Shown here: one piece after another, positions 1 through 8,500 of the stretch
Position numbering within the stretch: the stretch's first letter is position 1
Layout: every line of letters starts with the position of its first letter
Assembly (NCBI GenBank): GCA_964403795.1
Contig: CAYOHP010000104.1
Coordinates: 1 to 22,118, forward strand
Reading direction: 5' to 3'
From: CAYOHP01 sp964403795 [NCBI: uncultured bacterium]
GTDB taxonomy: Bacteria; Muiribacteriota; UBA6191; CAZXTJ01
Length of the DNA: 22,118 bases
Position numbers and translations under genes: made by a program
The notes under the pieces: generated by a model
Databases searched by the model: none
What the model saw: the letters and a program-made list of their open reading frames with translations, nothing else
What the model was told of the DNA's origin: nothing

Positions 1-75
1 CTGGCTCCGCCAGGGGGAGCAGCGGAGGCGGAGGCCGTCGCTAGCGAGCCCCTTGCGGGCGAGCTGCAGGCTCAC
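1..75. other. Left-edge intergenic region with small hairpin
   Basis: This stretch lies just downstream of the 312-aa secreted-protein gene. It begins with a perfect short hairpin (CTGGC-tcc-GCCAG, 1-13). On the minus strand a GTG at 75-73 directly abuts the TGA of that gene and opens a frame that stays open to the window edge for 25 codons. This could be the start of a fourth operon gene, but it is too short to call. No terminator with a T-tract is visible. Confidence 0.3.
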
Positions 76-1014
76 TCATGGCGCTCCGAAGCCCAGGTAG
101 CCGGCGGCTTTGCGGGTCTCGGCCTCGTCCCGGCGGCCGCTGCGGTCGTCGACCGAGAAGGCCGCCAGCAGGCGGCGGTCGAGCTCGGGATCCCGGGTGG
201 CGGCGGCCTCGGCCAGGAACCCGACCCCGCCCGAGAGCGAACCCCGGTCGAACGCGTCATGACGGCCCCGGGGCCGCGTCATGGGTCCCTCCGAGGCAGG
301 GTCGTCGTCTCCGGCTCCGCCAGCCCTGTCGCCCACCGACCCGGAGCCGGAGCCCGAGCCGGTCGCACCCGAGCCGGGAGTCCCTTCTCCGACCGGACCG
401 GCCGCGGACCCGGGACTCCGCTCGGGAGACACCGCCACCTTGGCCTCGACCCCCGCGGGGTTCCCTCCCGACCTGGCCGGCTCGCGCTCGAGCTCCCGCC
501 CGGTGGTCGCCGGCATCTCCCCCCAGACGAGCGAGTCGAGCAGGGCGCGCAGCGCGTCGCGATGGACGGCGATCTCCCCGGAGGTCCCCAGGATCGCCAC
601 CCGGGCCCACCACCCGTCCCCGCCCGGCCCGCGGGCGAGCCAGGCGCGGAGTTCGACCGAGGCCTGCGAGGCCGCGGCCGCCCAGGAGATGGCCGGTCGC
701 CCGCCCAGCCGGCCCCGGGGCCCCGGGGGCACCACCAGCCCGGCGGGACCGAAACGCTCCGCCAGCCGCGCCCGATCGGACTCGGCCAGGCCCGCGGGGT
801 CGGGCCCAGGGCGCAGCGCCTCGCAGATCACCCGCAGGTTCCCCGGACCCTTGAGGAGGATCCGCCGACCCTCCCGGTCGAGGGCGGTCGCGAACCCGGC
901 CGGGACCTCGAGCGAGATCCGGCTGACCGGTTCCTCGAGCCGTGCCCCCTCGGCCCCGGCGACGCCGAGCACCAGGATCCCGAACCCCACCCGTCTCCCG
1001 ATGCCCTGGATCAT
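76..1014 (-). CDS. Exported protein of unknown function, possible PsbP/DUF1795-like domain
   Basis: The product is 312 aa. The ATG at 1014 overlaps the stop of the upstream gene (ATGA) and has GAGGAGG about 5 nt upstream, so translation is probably coupled. Residues 1-23 look like a signal peptide (an Arg pair, then a hydrophobic stretch ending in small residues). Residues about 30-168 run from a pattern like 'I-x-L-x-V-P-x-G-F' to a final 'ALLDSLVW'. This resembles the small PsbP/DUF1795 type of exported domain, but only by eye. Residues about 170-255 are a Gly/Ser/Pro/Glu-rich linker with a run of GS dipeptides and are probably disordered. A charged tail of about 55 residues follows. It is the last gene seen in a three-gene operon of exported proteins, so it may act with them at the envelope. 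The function is unknown; the gene call itself is strong. Confidence 0.85.
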   Translation of the reverse strand: MIQGIGRRVGFGILVLGVAGAEGARLEEPVSRISLEVPAGFATALDREGRRILLKGPGNLRVICEALRPGPDPAGLAESDRARLAERFGPAGLVVPPGPRGRLGGRPAISWAAAASQASVELRAWLARGPGGDGWWARVAILGTSGEIAVHRDALRALLDSLVWGEMPATTGRELEREPARSGGNPAGVEAKVAVSPERSPGSAAGPVGEGTPGSGATGSGSGSGSVGDRAGGAGDDDPASEGPMTRPRGRHDAFDRGSLSGGVGFLAEAAATRDPELDRRLLAAFSVDDRSGRRDEAETRKAAGYLGFGAP

Positions 1015-3296
1015 CGCGCCTCCTCGTCCATGGCCACGAAGCGGAAGCCCGTGGCGCCCACCGCTCCCCCTGCCGCCGCGGTCTCGACCGCGAACACCCC
1101 GCCCACCGCCGCCTCCCCGACCTCGCTCAGGTGCTGGGCATGGCGGGAGTCGACGGTGCCGTCCCTCTCGAAGTCCCAGGCCCAGGCCAGCTCCGCAGCC
1201 GCCCCCAGGTGGCGGTTGGCCGCCGCCGAGAGCCAGCGCCGCCGGGAAGCCGGGACGAACTCCGCGGGCAGCTCGGCCAGTGGCCGCGGCAGGGTCCAGC
1301 CCAGGTCGGCCCCGACCGCCACCTCGCCCGGCACCCTCACCACGCCGGGAGAAGCTCCCCCCTGCCGGAACCCCACCGCCGAGACCGAATAGGTGCCGGC
1401 GACCGGGTCGATGCAGACCAGGCCCTGCCAGACCAGGGCCGAACCGATGTCCACATCCGGCACCCTGCCCCCGGTGCCCGGCTTGGCCCCGTCGCCGGCC
1501 AGGGGCTCCCCGCCGCTCCCGGTCCGGAAGGCCTCGATCTGGCCCCGACCGAAGTGGAAGTTGGGAGGCGGCCACTCGACCCGCACCGGAGGCCGCCCGC
1601 CCCCGCCCGAGGGGAACAGGGCGTCGGTGGAGGACCAGAGTGCCACCCCTTCGGTCACCGCCAGGGCGTGGGGATCGACGGCGTCGAGCCGCACGTAGGT
1701 CCAGCGCTTGGCCAGGCTCTCCAGCACGTCGGGAGCGGTGCGCCGGAGCTCGGACTGTTCGGCCAGGACCGGGACCAGCTCCGGCAGCGGCCTCCGGGGA
1801 TCGGGCGCCAGCACGTCGAAGGGATTCTCGGTGCGGTCCTCGCCCGCCGAGTTCCCGAACATCATGGCGGTCTTCGCCAGGAAGGTGCTCCCCGAGTTGT
1901 ACCTGACCCGGGGAAGCGCGGTGGCGTTGGACTCGAGCGTGCCCAGGCTGGCCGCTACCCGGTCGGCGCCCTCGGGGTCGAGCATCATCCCGGCCAGCGA
2001 CCCCATCCCTGCCCGCTTCCAGGCCAACCAGCTGGTCGGCTGGAACTGCCCGCCCTTCTCGAGGGTGCCGAGAGCGATGCGATCGAAGGGGTTCTTCCCC
2101 TCGCCCCCCTCCCCCCCGGCCAGCCCGCTGTAGAGGGAGATCTTCCGGTAGTCATCCGGCCCGATCAGGGCGGCCACCTTGTCCATGGCTTCGTACTGGC
2201 CCCGGGCCGCCGCCTCCGCGAACGGCTTCACCATGGCGGGGGCCAGTTCGCACAGGCCCTGGAGACGGACCTTCTCCCAGAGCGTGTCGAAGGGCGTCTT
2301 GCCCTGGACCTCGGGATCCGGGTAGGGGATCTTCCAGGTTAGGTGGTAGTCGGCGAGCGAGAGCGAGTCCGGCAGGGCCAGGCCAGGACGCTCCGAGATC
2401 GGGCCCCCGGTCGAGAGCGGGAAGTTCTCGAGGGCCGCCACGCACAGTCCCTCGGGGCCTTCCCGCCAGGACTGGAGTCCCACCAGGCGCACCCCGGCGA
2501 CGTCGACCACGTGGTTCCCGCTGATCGCGCTCTCCATGGTCTCGAGGTTGGTGAGCTCGACCACGGTGGACTCGAGGTAGACCTGCTGGGCCAGGGTGTC
2601 GAGGCGCCGGAACTTCTCCTTGTGGGGGAAGCGGAACATCCCCAGGGTCTCCCACCAGATCCCGAAGCCGAAGCCGGTCTCCGCCTGGGCATCCCGGTAC
2701 CCCATCCCGAGGGTGGCCAGGTGCAGGTCCCGGGCCCTGGTCCCTCCCTGCCAGACCTGCCCCATCCCGTTCGCCGGGCCCTCCTCGGCCGCAGTCCAGC
2801 CGGTGACCCAGCCCCGATCGGGGTGCTTCTGTTCGGTCTCCGCCCCCGACCAGCGCGAGTCCTCGGGAAGGATCCGGTGGCGCCGGACCGATCCGTCGTC
2901 GAGATCGATGGCCAGGGCGAAGACCGTCATGTCGAAGGGCGCCTTCAGGACCGTCCCCGGCGCCAGCCCGGCGAGCGCCTGGGCCGGGGTCTCCGCGGCC
3001 CGGTGGTCGCCGCCCGCGGCCAGGCCGTCGGCCAGCGCGATCCCCCGGGGATGTCCGTCCTGGTGCCCGTGGGCGGAGCGGCCGTTGGCCAGGCCACGCT
3101 CCTCCGAACAGGCATCGGACCCGACCGCCCCGAACCGCACCGGACTCGCGAACCCCGCCACCGAGAGCGGGTCGTCGAAGGTGAAGGGGATCCCGTCGGG
3201 GCCGAAGCGCTGGTCGAGCCCCAGCCCGAGGGCCGACCCCGCCAGGGCCAACCCTGCGACGCAGAACCGCGCCCGCCGCCGCTTCCCGCTCCTCAT
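1011..3296 (-). CDS. Large exported protein of unknown function with repeated PFD motifs and a Ca-binding-like loop
   Basis: The product is 761 aa. The ATG at 3296 overlaps the preceding stop (ATGA) and has a GGAGGGAG ribosome site upstream; an in-frame ATG further upstream lies inside the preceding gene and adds only low-complexity sequence. Residues 1-26 form a signal peptide with a strongly basic start (RSGKRRRAR). The mature part has no family I recognise. A short motif recurs at 118-122 (KAPFD), 333-337 (KTPFD), 401-405 (KNPFD) and 490-494 (ENPFD), perhaps marking a repeated unit. At 705-717 the stretch WAWDFERDGTVDS resembles the D-x-x-x-D-G-x-x-D calcium loop of EF-hand/dockerin or PKD-type domains. 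Residues 560-612 are Gly/Pro-rich. It lies in the middle of an operon of exported proteins, which suggests a structural or ligand-binding envelope role. I cannot assign a function. Confidence 0.87.
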   Translation of the reverse strand: MRSGKRRRARFCVAGLALAGSALGLGLDQRFGPDGIPFTFDDPLSVAGFASPVRFGAVGSDACSEERGLANGRSAHGHQDGHPRGIALADGLAAGGDHRAAETPAQALAGLAPGTVLKAPFDMTVFALAIDLDDGSVRRHRILPEDSRWSGAETEQKHPDRGWVTGWTAAEEGPANGMGQVWQGGTRARDLHLATLGMGYRDAQAETGFGFGIWWETLGMFRFPHKEKFRRLDTLAQQVYLESTVVELTNLETMESAISGNHVVDVAGVRLVGLQSWREGPEGLCVAALENFPLSTGGPISERPGLALPDSLSLADYHLTWKIPYPDPEVQGKTPFDTLWEKVRLQGLCELAPAMVKPFAEAAARGQYEAMDKVAALIGPDDYRKISLYSGLAGGEGGEGKNPFDRIALGTLEKGGQFQPTSWLAWKRAGMGSLAGMMLDPEGADRVAASLGTLESNATALPRVRYNSGSTFLAKTAMMFGNSAGEDRTENPFDVLAPDPRRPLPELVPVLAEQSELRRTAPDVLESLAKRWTYVRLDAVDPHALAVTEGVALWSSTDALFPSGGGGRPPVRVEWPPPNFHFGRGQIEAFRTGSGGEPLAGDGAKPGTGGRVPDVDIGSALVWQGLVCIDPVAGTYSVSAVGFRQGGASPGVVRVPGEVAVGADLGWTLPRPLAELPAEFVPASRRRWLSAAANRHLGAAAELAWAWDFERDGTVDSRHAQHLSEVGEAAVGGVFAVETAAAGGAVGATGFRFVAMDEEAR

Positions 3297-5407
3297 CGCC
3301 GTCTCCCTCCGCTCCAGCCCAGCCAGCGCACCTCGAAGTCCTTGGCCCGCACCCGGATCGGGATCCGGAGGTCGGTGCGGTTGCCCACCAGATCCGCCGC
3401 CACCACCCTGAGCACCCGGAGCCCCGCCCCCGGGAACTGCTCCCGGGGACTGTCCGGGCCGCGCAGCGTGATCTCCCGGAGGTTCTCCGCCAGGATCCGG
3501 GGTCCACTCCCCGCCCCGGCCGCGCCGGCGCCGTCCTCCGGCGCCCACTCCTCCCACCACCAGGCGACTCCCGGGTGCCCGCTCTCCAGCTCGCGGCGGC
3601 CCACCACCGGGAGGTAGGGAGCGGCGGGCGGGTCCTCGGCCCGCGGGTCGCCGGCGGGGAAGTCCCGGACCTCGACCCGAGGGTCCTCGGGAGCCCCCTC
3701 CGGGTAGAGCCGCTCCCCCAGGGCCCGGTCCAGGGGCCGCCGCAGGAAGCGGTCGTCCCGGGCCAGCACCCGGATCCCGAGCCGCACGCTCTCGAAGACC
3801 TGCACGCCCTCGAACTCGGGGCTCGCCAGCTGCCGGGCTGCCAGCTCCGACCCGCCCAGCACCGGGAAGGCCCCCAAGGCGGCGTGCTCCTTCAGATGTC
3901 CGGTCCCTCCCGCCAGCAGCAGCGCCACCGAGGCCGGCTTGCCGGACTCGAGGGGGACCGCCAATACCGGGGCCTCGGGAGTCCCCGGAAATCCCGCGGC
4001 GATCGGGGGAAGGCTGAGATCGGCTTCCCGGCCGGGAGCGGGCGACTCGGGGTGCCAGGACGCCAGCGACACGGCCAGGCGCACCGCGTCAGACCCCGGG
4101 GCCGGATCGGGCTCCACGTCGGTGACCCGCACCACCACCGGCTCGGCGCCGTCGTCGGTGGTGAGCGTCACCTGGAGGTGCGGGGGGTCGTCGTCCGCCT
4201 CGAAGCTCGGCCACAATCCATCGCTCCCCGCCGGCTGTCCGGGGACCGGCTCCCAGAGCCGGCTTCCGGCCCCCTCGACCAGAGGATTGGCGGCCACCAC
4301 CACCCGCGCCGGCTCGCCCGCGAGCCGCCGGGAGGCGGCCACGTGGAGGCCGTCCCCCGAGAGGCTGGGCCAGGTCTCGTCGCCCTCGTCGTCCTCCCAC
4401 CACACGATCCCGCCGGCGATCCGCGGGCTCCCGTCGGCGGTCGCCTCCAGGCGCCCGAATCCGAGGTCCCAGGTGCGACCGCGATCCGAGGCGAAGGCCA
4501 GGTACCGCCCGTCCCCGGAGACCGCAGGTCGCGACAGCTTGGCCCGCCCGTCCCGCCCCGACCAGTCCCGCCAGTCCTGTCGGGAACTCGACGTTCCCGG
4601 GACCTGCCCGGCGCCTTCCCCCGGGAGGAGCAGGGCCGGAATGCCCAAAGGTGCCAAGGGCAGCACCCAGAGGTCGCTGCCGGGATTCCCGGCATCGGTC
4701 CGGACGAACACGAGGAAGTGCCCCTCCGCATCGAGGCATGGTTCGTGGCCCGCCACCGGGTTCCCGGCCGCATCCCTGACCGGCTGGGTGTCGTCGCGGT
4801 CCCAGGAGCGCTGCATCAGGGTCCAACCGGGCGTTCCCTGGTAGGCGAAGCGTGCGAAGTAGAAGGTCCGCCCTTCCCGGTCGCTCACCGGGAAGGCATC
4901 CATGATCCCGCCGGTCGAGCCAGGCCGGGTGACCAAGGTCGGGTCGCCGGCCACGCTCACCGCCATCGAACCGGCCTCGATCCGTCCCTGGCGGGGACCC
5001 CAAGTGAGGCCGCCGGCCGTGAGCATCCTCCCTCCGGTGAAGTCGAAAGCGGGGTGGAGGAAGGCCAGCTCGCTGCCCGCCGGCTCGACCAGGAGCGCCA
5101 CCGCCGCCTGCAAGGGGCGACCGTGCTCGACCATCCAGCCGGACTCGTCGACCTGTACGGGGCCGTCCGGGGGCAGGCCCACCAGCCGAGTGCGGTCGAG
5201 TCCATCCGGGAGGAAGGCGTGGTGGTGCACCTTGGCATCGGTGGGGGAGACCTGGGTCCAGAGCAGGCGCCCCAGCGGCCCCGGCTCGGCGGCGAGGCCC
5301 GTGCCCATGGCCATCAGGGCGAAGGCCAGGCCGGGTGCGCCCCGGGCAGCGCCCCGGGACGCGGCTCCCGGCCTTCCCCCCGAATCCGAACGTGGTGTAT
5401 ATCCCAT
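3293..5407 (-). CDS. Exported PD40/TolB-like propeller protein
   Basis: The product is 704 aa. The ATG at 5407 is supported by GGGAGG 8 nt upstream. A basic N-terminus of about 25 residues precedes a hydrophobic stretch ending GTGLAA (about 40), a likely cleavage site for export. Between about 215 and 365 there are several PD40-like blades: 'EPCLDAEGHFLVFVRTD' (222-238), 'LSRPAVSGDGRYLAFASDRG' (291-310) and 'TWPSLSGDGLHVAASRR' (345-361). This S-x-D/G-x-x-L/I-A-F-x-S pattern is typical of TolB-type beta-propellers. The C-terminal half (about 400-700) looks like beta-rich adhesion or envelope domains with no clear family. It is the first gene of a three-gene operon reading away from the tandem kinases. 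TolB-like domains usually bind protein or glycan partners in the periplasm; the specific partner here is unknown. Confidence 0.85.
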   Translation of the reverse strand: MGYTPRSDSGGRPGAASRGAARGAPGLAFALMAMGTGLAAEPGPLGRLLWTQVSPTDAKVHHHAFLPDGLDRTRLVGLPPDGPVQVDESGWMVEHGRPLQAAVALLVEPAGSELAFLHPAFDFTGGRMLTAGGLTWGPRQGRIEAGSMAVSVAGDPTLVTRPGSTGGIMDAFPVSDREGRTFYFARFAYQGTPGWTLMQRSWDRDDTQPVRDAAGNPVAGHEPCLDAEGHFLVFVRTDAGNPGSDLWVLPLAPLGIPALLLPGEGAGQVPGTSSSRQDWRDWSGRDGRAKLSRPAVSGDGRYLAFASDRGRTWDLGFGRLEATADGSPRIAGGIVWWEDDEGDETWPSLSGDGLHVAASRRLAGEPARVVVAANPLVEGAGSRLWEPVPGQPAGSDGLWPSFEADDDPPHLQVTLTTDDGAEPVVVRVTDVEPDPAPGSDAVRLAVSLASWHPESPAPGREADLSLPPIAAGFPGTPEAPVLAVPLESGKPASVALLLAGGTGHLKEHAALGAFPVLGGSELAARQLASPEFEGVQVFESVRLGIRVLARDDRFLRRPLDRALGERLYPEGAPEDPRVEVRDFPAGDPRAEDPPAAPYLPVVGRRELESGHPGVAWWWEEWAPEDGAGAAGAGSGPRILAENLREITLRGPDSPREQFPGAGLRVLRVVAADLVGNRTDLRIPIRVRAKDFEVRWLGWSGGRRR

Positions 5408-5491
5408 GGGTTCCGCCTCCCGACGGGAAGGCGGGACGCAAGGCCCGGGCCAGGCCCGAGGAGCACCTGGAAGGCCTGCATGCGATCGGCC

Positions 5492-5537
5492 TGTCCGGCC
5501 GGCAGGACATGGGTGTGTCCGGTCTCCCGGACATGTC
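5492..5537. repeat. Tandem inverted repeats (TGTCC...GGACA), candidate operator
   Basis: The first inverted repeat pairs TGTCC (5492-5496) with GGACA (5505-5509). The second pairs TGTCCGG (5516-5522) with CCGGACA (5527-5533) around a TCTC loop. GACATGTC (5530-5537) overlaps its end. The two units repeat about 24 bp apart, roughly two helical turns, as expected for paired operator half-sites. Regulator and role are unknown. Confidence 0.45.
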
Positions 5538-5572
5538 GGACGCCTGGGCAGGCCGGGGTACCCTCGGGAGCC

Positions 5573-5577
5573 GGAGG
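5573..5577 (+). promoter_or_regulatory. Ribosome binding site deciding a GTG start
   Basis: GGAGG is placed 5 nt before the GTG at 5583. This supports the GTG over the in-frame ATG at 5406, which overlaps the start codon of the divergent gene and would add 59 residues unlike a kinase N-terminus. Confidence 0.6.
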
Positions 5578-5582
5578 CGGGC

Positions 5583-8500
5583 GTGGAGCCGGACCCAGGG
5601 AAGGCCCCGATCGAGATCCCGGCGACGCTGACGGCACGCTACCGGGCGATCCGTCGCCTGGGACGGGGCGGCTTCGGCGAGGTGCTCTTGGCCGACGACC
5701 TGGAGCTGGGTCGGCCGGTGGCCCTGAAGCTGATCGGAGCGGCCGGGCTCGACGCCGGAGCCGCAGCGCGGGTGAGGCGGGAGATCCGCCACACCGCCGG
5801 GATCCGGCACGCCCACGTGGTCGAGATCTACGACGGCGGGCTGGTGGAGGGAGGCGGGGCGTGGATCGCCTACCGCTTCGTGGACGGTCCCACCCTGGAG
5901 GCGGAGCTGGCCGCCGGCCCCCTGCCGGTGGCGGCGGTGGCCCGCCTGGGAGCGGCGCTGGCCGACGCCCTGGCCACCCTGCACCAGGGCGGAGTGATCC
6001 ATCGGGACGTGAAGCCCGCCAACGTGATGCTCTCCGGGGCCGAGCGGACCCCTCTGCTGTGCGACTTCGGGCTGGCCCGCCCGATCTCGGGCGCCACCTT
6101 CGAGACCTCGGCCGGGATGGTGCTCGGCACCCCCGCGTACATGGCGCCGGAGCTGTTCTCGGGGGATCCCGCCACCGCCGCCAGCGACCAGTTCTCGCTG
6201 GGCGCCTGCCTGCTCGAGGCCTGGAGCGGGCGGCTGCCCTGGGGTTCGGCCGACCTGGTGGAGGTGCTCTCCGCCTGGCGGACCGGTCGCCTGCCTCCCC
6301 TGCCGGAGCCCGCCAGCCCGCTCGGTCGGGTGCTGGTCCGGGCGCTGGCGTTCAGGCCGGAGGACCGGTTTCCCGACCTCGACTCCCTGGGCACGACCCT
6401 GGCGCCACTGGCAGGTCTCGCCGACGCGCCGCCCGCCCCGGCGACTCTGGTGGCCGCTCCGGTCGCTCCGGTCGCTCCGGCCCTCCGGACCGCCACGGTG
6501 CGCCTGCCGGCGGCACCGGTCCCGGCACCCGAGCGGTCCTGGTGGCGCTCGCCGGGGGCCGCGGCCGGCCTCCTCGGCCTCCTCCTGGTCCTCGGCCTGG
6601 GGGTGCGCCTGGTCGGGGACGGGCTGCCGGCCGGGACCCAGGGGTCGGACCCCGGGACCGGGACAGTGCCCGGGTTTCCCGCCGAAGTCACGGAGGCGGC
6701 GGCCCGCCTCGACGCCTCCCTCGAAGCCCTGGTGCGCCTGCACTCCGGCCGCGACTTCTCGTGGGGCAACGATCCGGGCTCCCACGCCCTCGAGGTCCAG
6801 GACGGTCTGCTCGATCCCCGGCTGGTGCCGATGGTCAGGCGGACCGTCGAGAGCCTGGTGGAGTGGAGACGGGCCAGGGCCTCGTCCCCGGGCGGGGAAC
6901 CGCCGTCCCTGGCCGACGGCTCCCCGGACCAGGCCCGCATGCTCTCCGCCACCTGTGCCCTGCCCCATCTCCTCGGCGACGTCCGCCGGTGCCGATCCCG
7001 CTCCTACGCCGCCAACCTCGAACCGGACCAGGCGGGGGCGGGCACCCCGCGCCGGTCGGTGCCGCGGCATAGCGGGACCGCCGGTCTCCTGCAGGCCGAC
7101 CACATGGTGGCTCTCGACGAGAAGGTCTTCGAGCTGGAACGGCTGGCCGGGGAAGCCGTCCAGGACCTGCGTTCGGTGCCGGGAGCGGTTCCCGTCCTGC
7201 AGCTGGTGATGGAGTCCTATCTCGAGGCCAACCGGGCGGGGGTGGCGCTGACGACGGCCGCTGCCCGCCTGCACGAGTCGCTGTCCCGACCCCGGCCCGC
7301 CCATGAGATGCGGTGGCTGGTGGAGACCCAGGTCTTCCTGCTCCAGAAGGCGGCGGCCGACCGGTCGCTCCGGGAGATCGCATGCGCCGACCTCGGGCAG
7401 GGCTGGGAGCGCGTGACGGAGGTGACGGAGAGCCGGGGCGGCGGGGGTCAGGATCCGATCCTCCCGGTCCTGGTGCAACTCCTCGAGATCGGTGCCACCT
7501 GGCGGAGCCGCTGCCCGGGCACCGGTCCCGGCCTCGCCGGGGCCGATGCCCTCGAACGGCTCTTCTCCCTGGTCGAACGCGCCGGCCGCCACGACCCGGG
7601 GAGCATGACCGACACCGAACGCCGCGACCTGGCGCGTCGCCTGGGAGGGATCCTCCCGGTGCTGGGATCCGGCCCGGACGGTGCGGCCCGCCTGGCCGAA
7701 GCGGTGGCCGCACTCCGGTCCCGGATCGCTCCGGAGGAGCCCGGTGCCGGGGACGATCCGGATGCCGGGCTGGACACCCTGGTGGCCCGGATCGCGGCCT
7801 GGCATGGTCCGATCCCCAGGGCCACCCTTCCCGACAACGACACCCACGTCATGACGCACCGGGATCGTCTCCATGACGCGGTGGTGGGCGGCGATCTCGA
7901 GGAGCTCGCGGAGGCCCTTCCTTCCCTGGCCGCCCGGCTCGGCAGCCTGGACCGGAAGGGTCCGGCCTACCGGGCGCAGGAAGATCGGTTCCGCTCCGCC
8001 GCGGCCGCCCTGCTGCACCTCTTCGACGACCTGCACCGGATCGACACCCTGCTGGTGGGGCAGATCGCGGAAGGCGACGCCCTGGAGAAGGCGCTCGAGC
8101 TCCAGACCTCGAAACACCGCCTGGAGGAGGCGCGCAGCCTGCTCGCCCGACTGCTCGACCGCCTGCTGCTGGTGCCGGGCGAGCCGGAGGCCGCCACCCG
8201 GAGGCTGGAGACGACCCTGGGGGTCGTGCTGGGGCCGCCCTGGCGTAACGAGGTCATGGCCCTGGTCGTCCGGCTCCCGGGGAACGGACCGGGTCGCAGG
8301 GTGTCCCGGGAGCGGATGGAGGACTTCGTCTCCCTGGTCTACAACCACGCCCACCACGCCGGGAAACGGACGTCGCCCTGCCCCGACCTCGAGCACTGGA
8401 TCCAATCCGGGGAGGCCTGGGTCCTGGAGGGCGGCGAGGCGCAGGTGGACCCCTCGGACGCCAGCGTCCTGGCCCTGAACCTGTTCTTCGCCAGGGCCAA

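Larger units (their letters stand above)
5408..5582. promoter_or_regulatory. Divergent promoter region between secreted-protein operon and tandem kinases
   Basis: These 175 bp separate two divergent operons, so promoters for both must lie here unless transcripts start further inside the genes. The centre carries two adjacent inverted repeats (5492-5509 and 5516-5533) followed by the palindrome GACATGTC (5530-5537). I could not pick convincing -35/-10 boxes in such GC-rich sequence. Confidence 0.5.

Noticed and set aside
259-1392. Plus-strand frame open from the left edge, opposite the 312-aa secreted protein
   Set aside because: The minus-strand gene has a signal peptide, ribosome site and ATGA junction; the plus frame is Arg/Pro-rich and lacks these.
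4089-8405. A 1438-codon open frame on the minus strand across the first kinase
   Set aside because: It is antisense to a kinase with a full set of motifs and merges with the propeller gene in a wrong frame; the composition is low-complexity.
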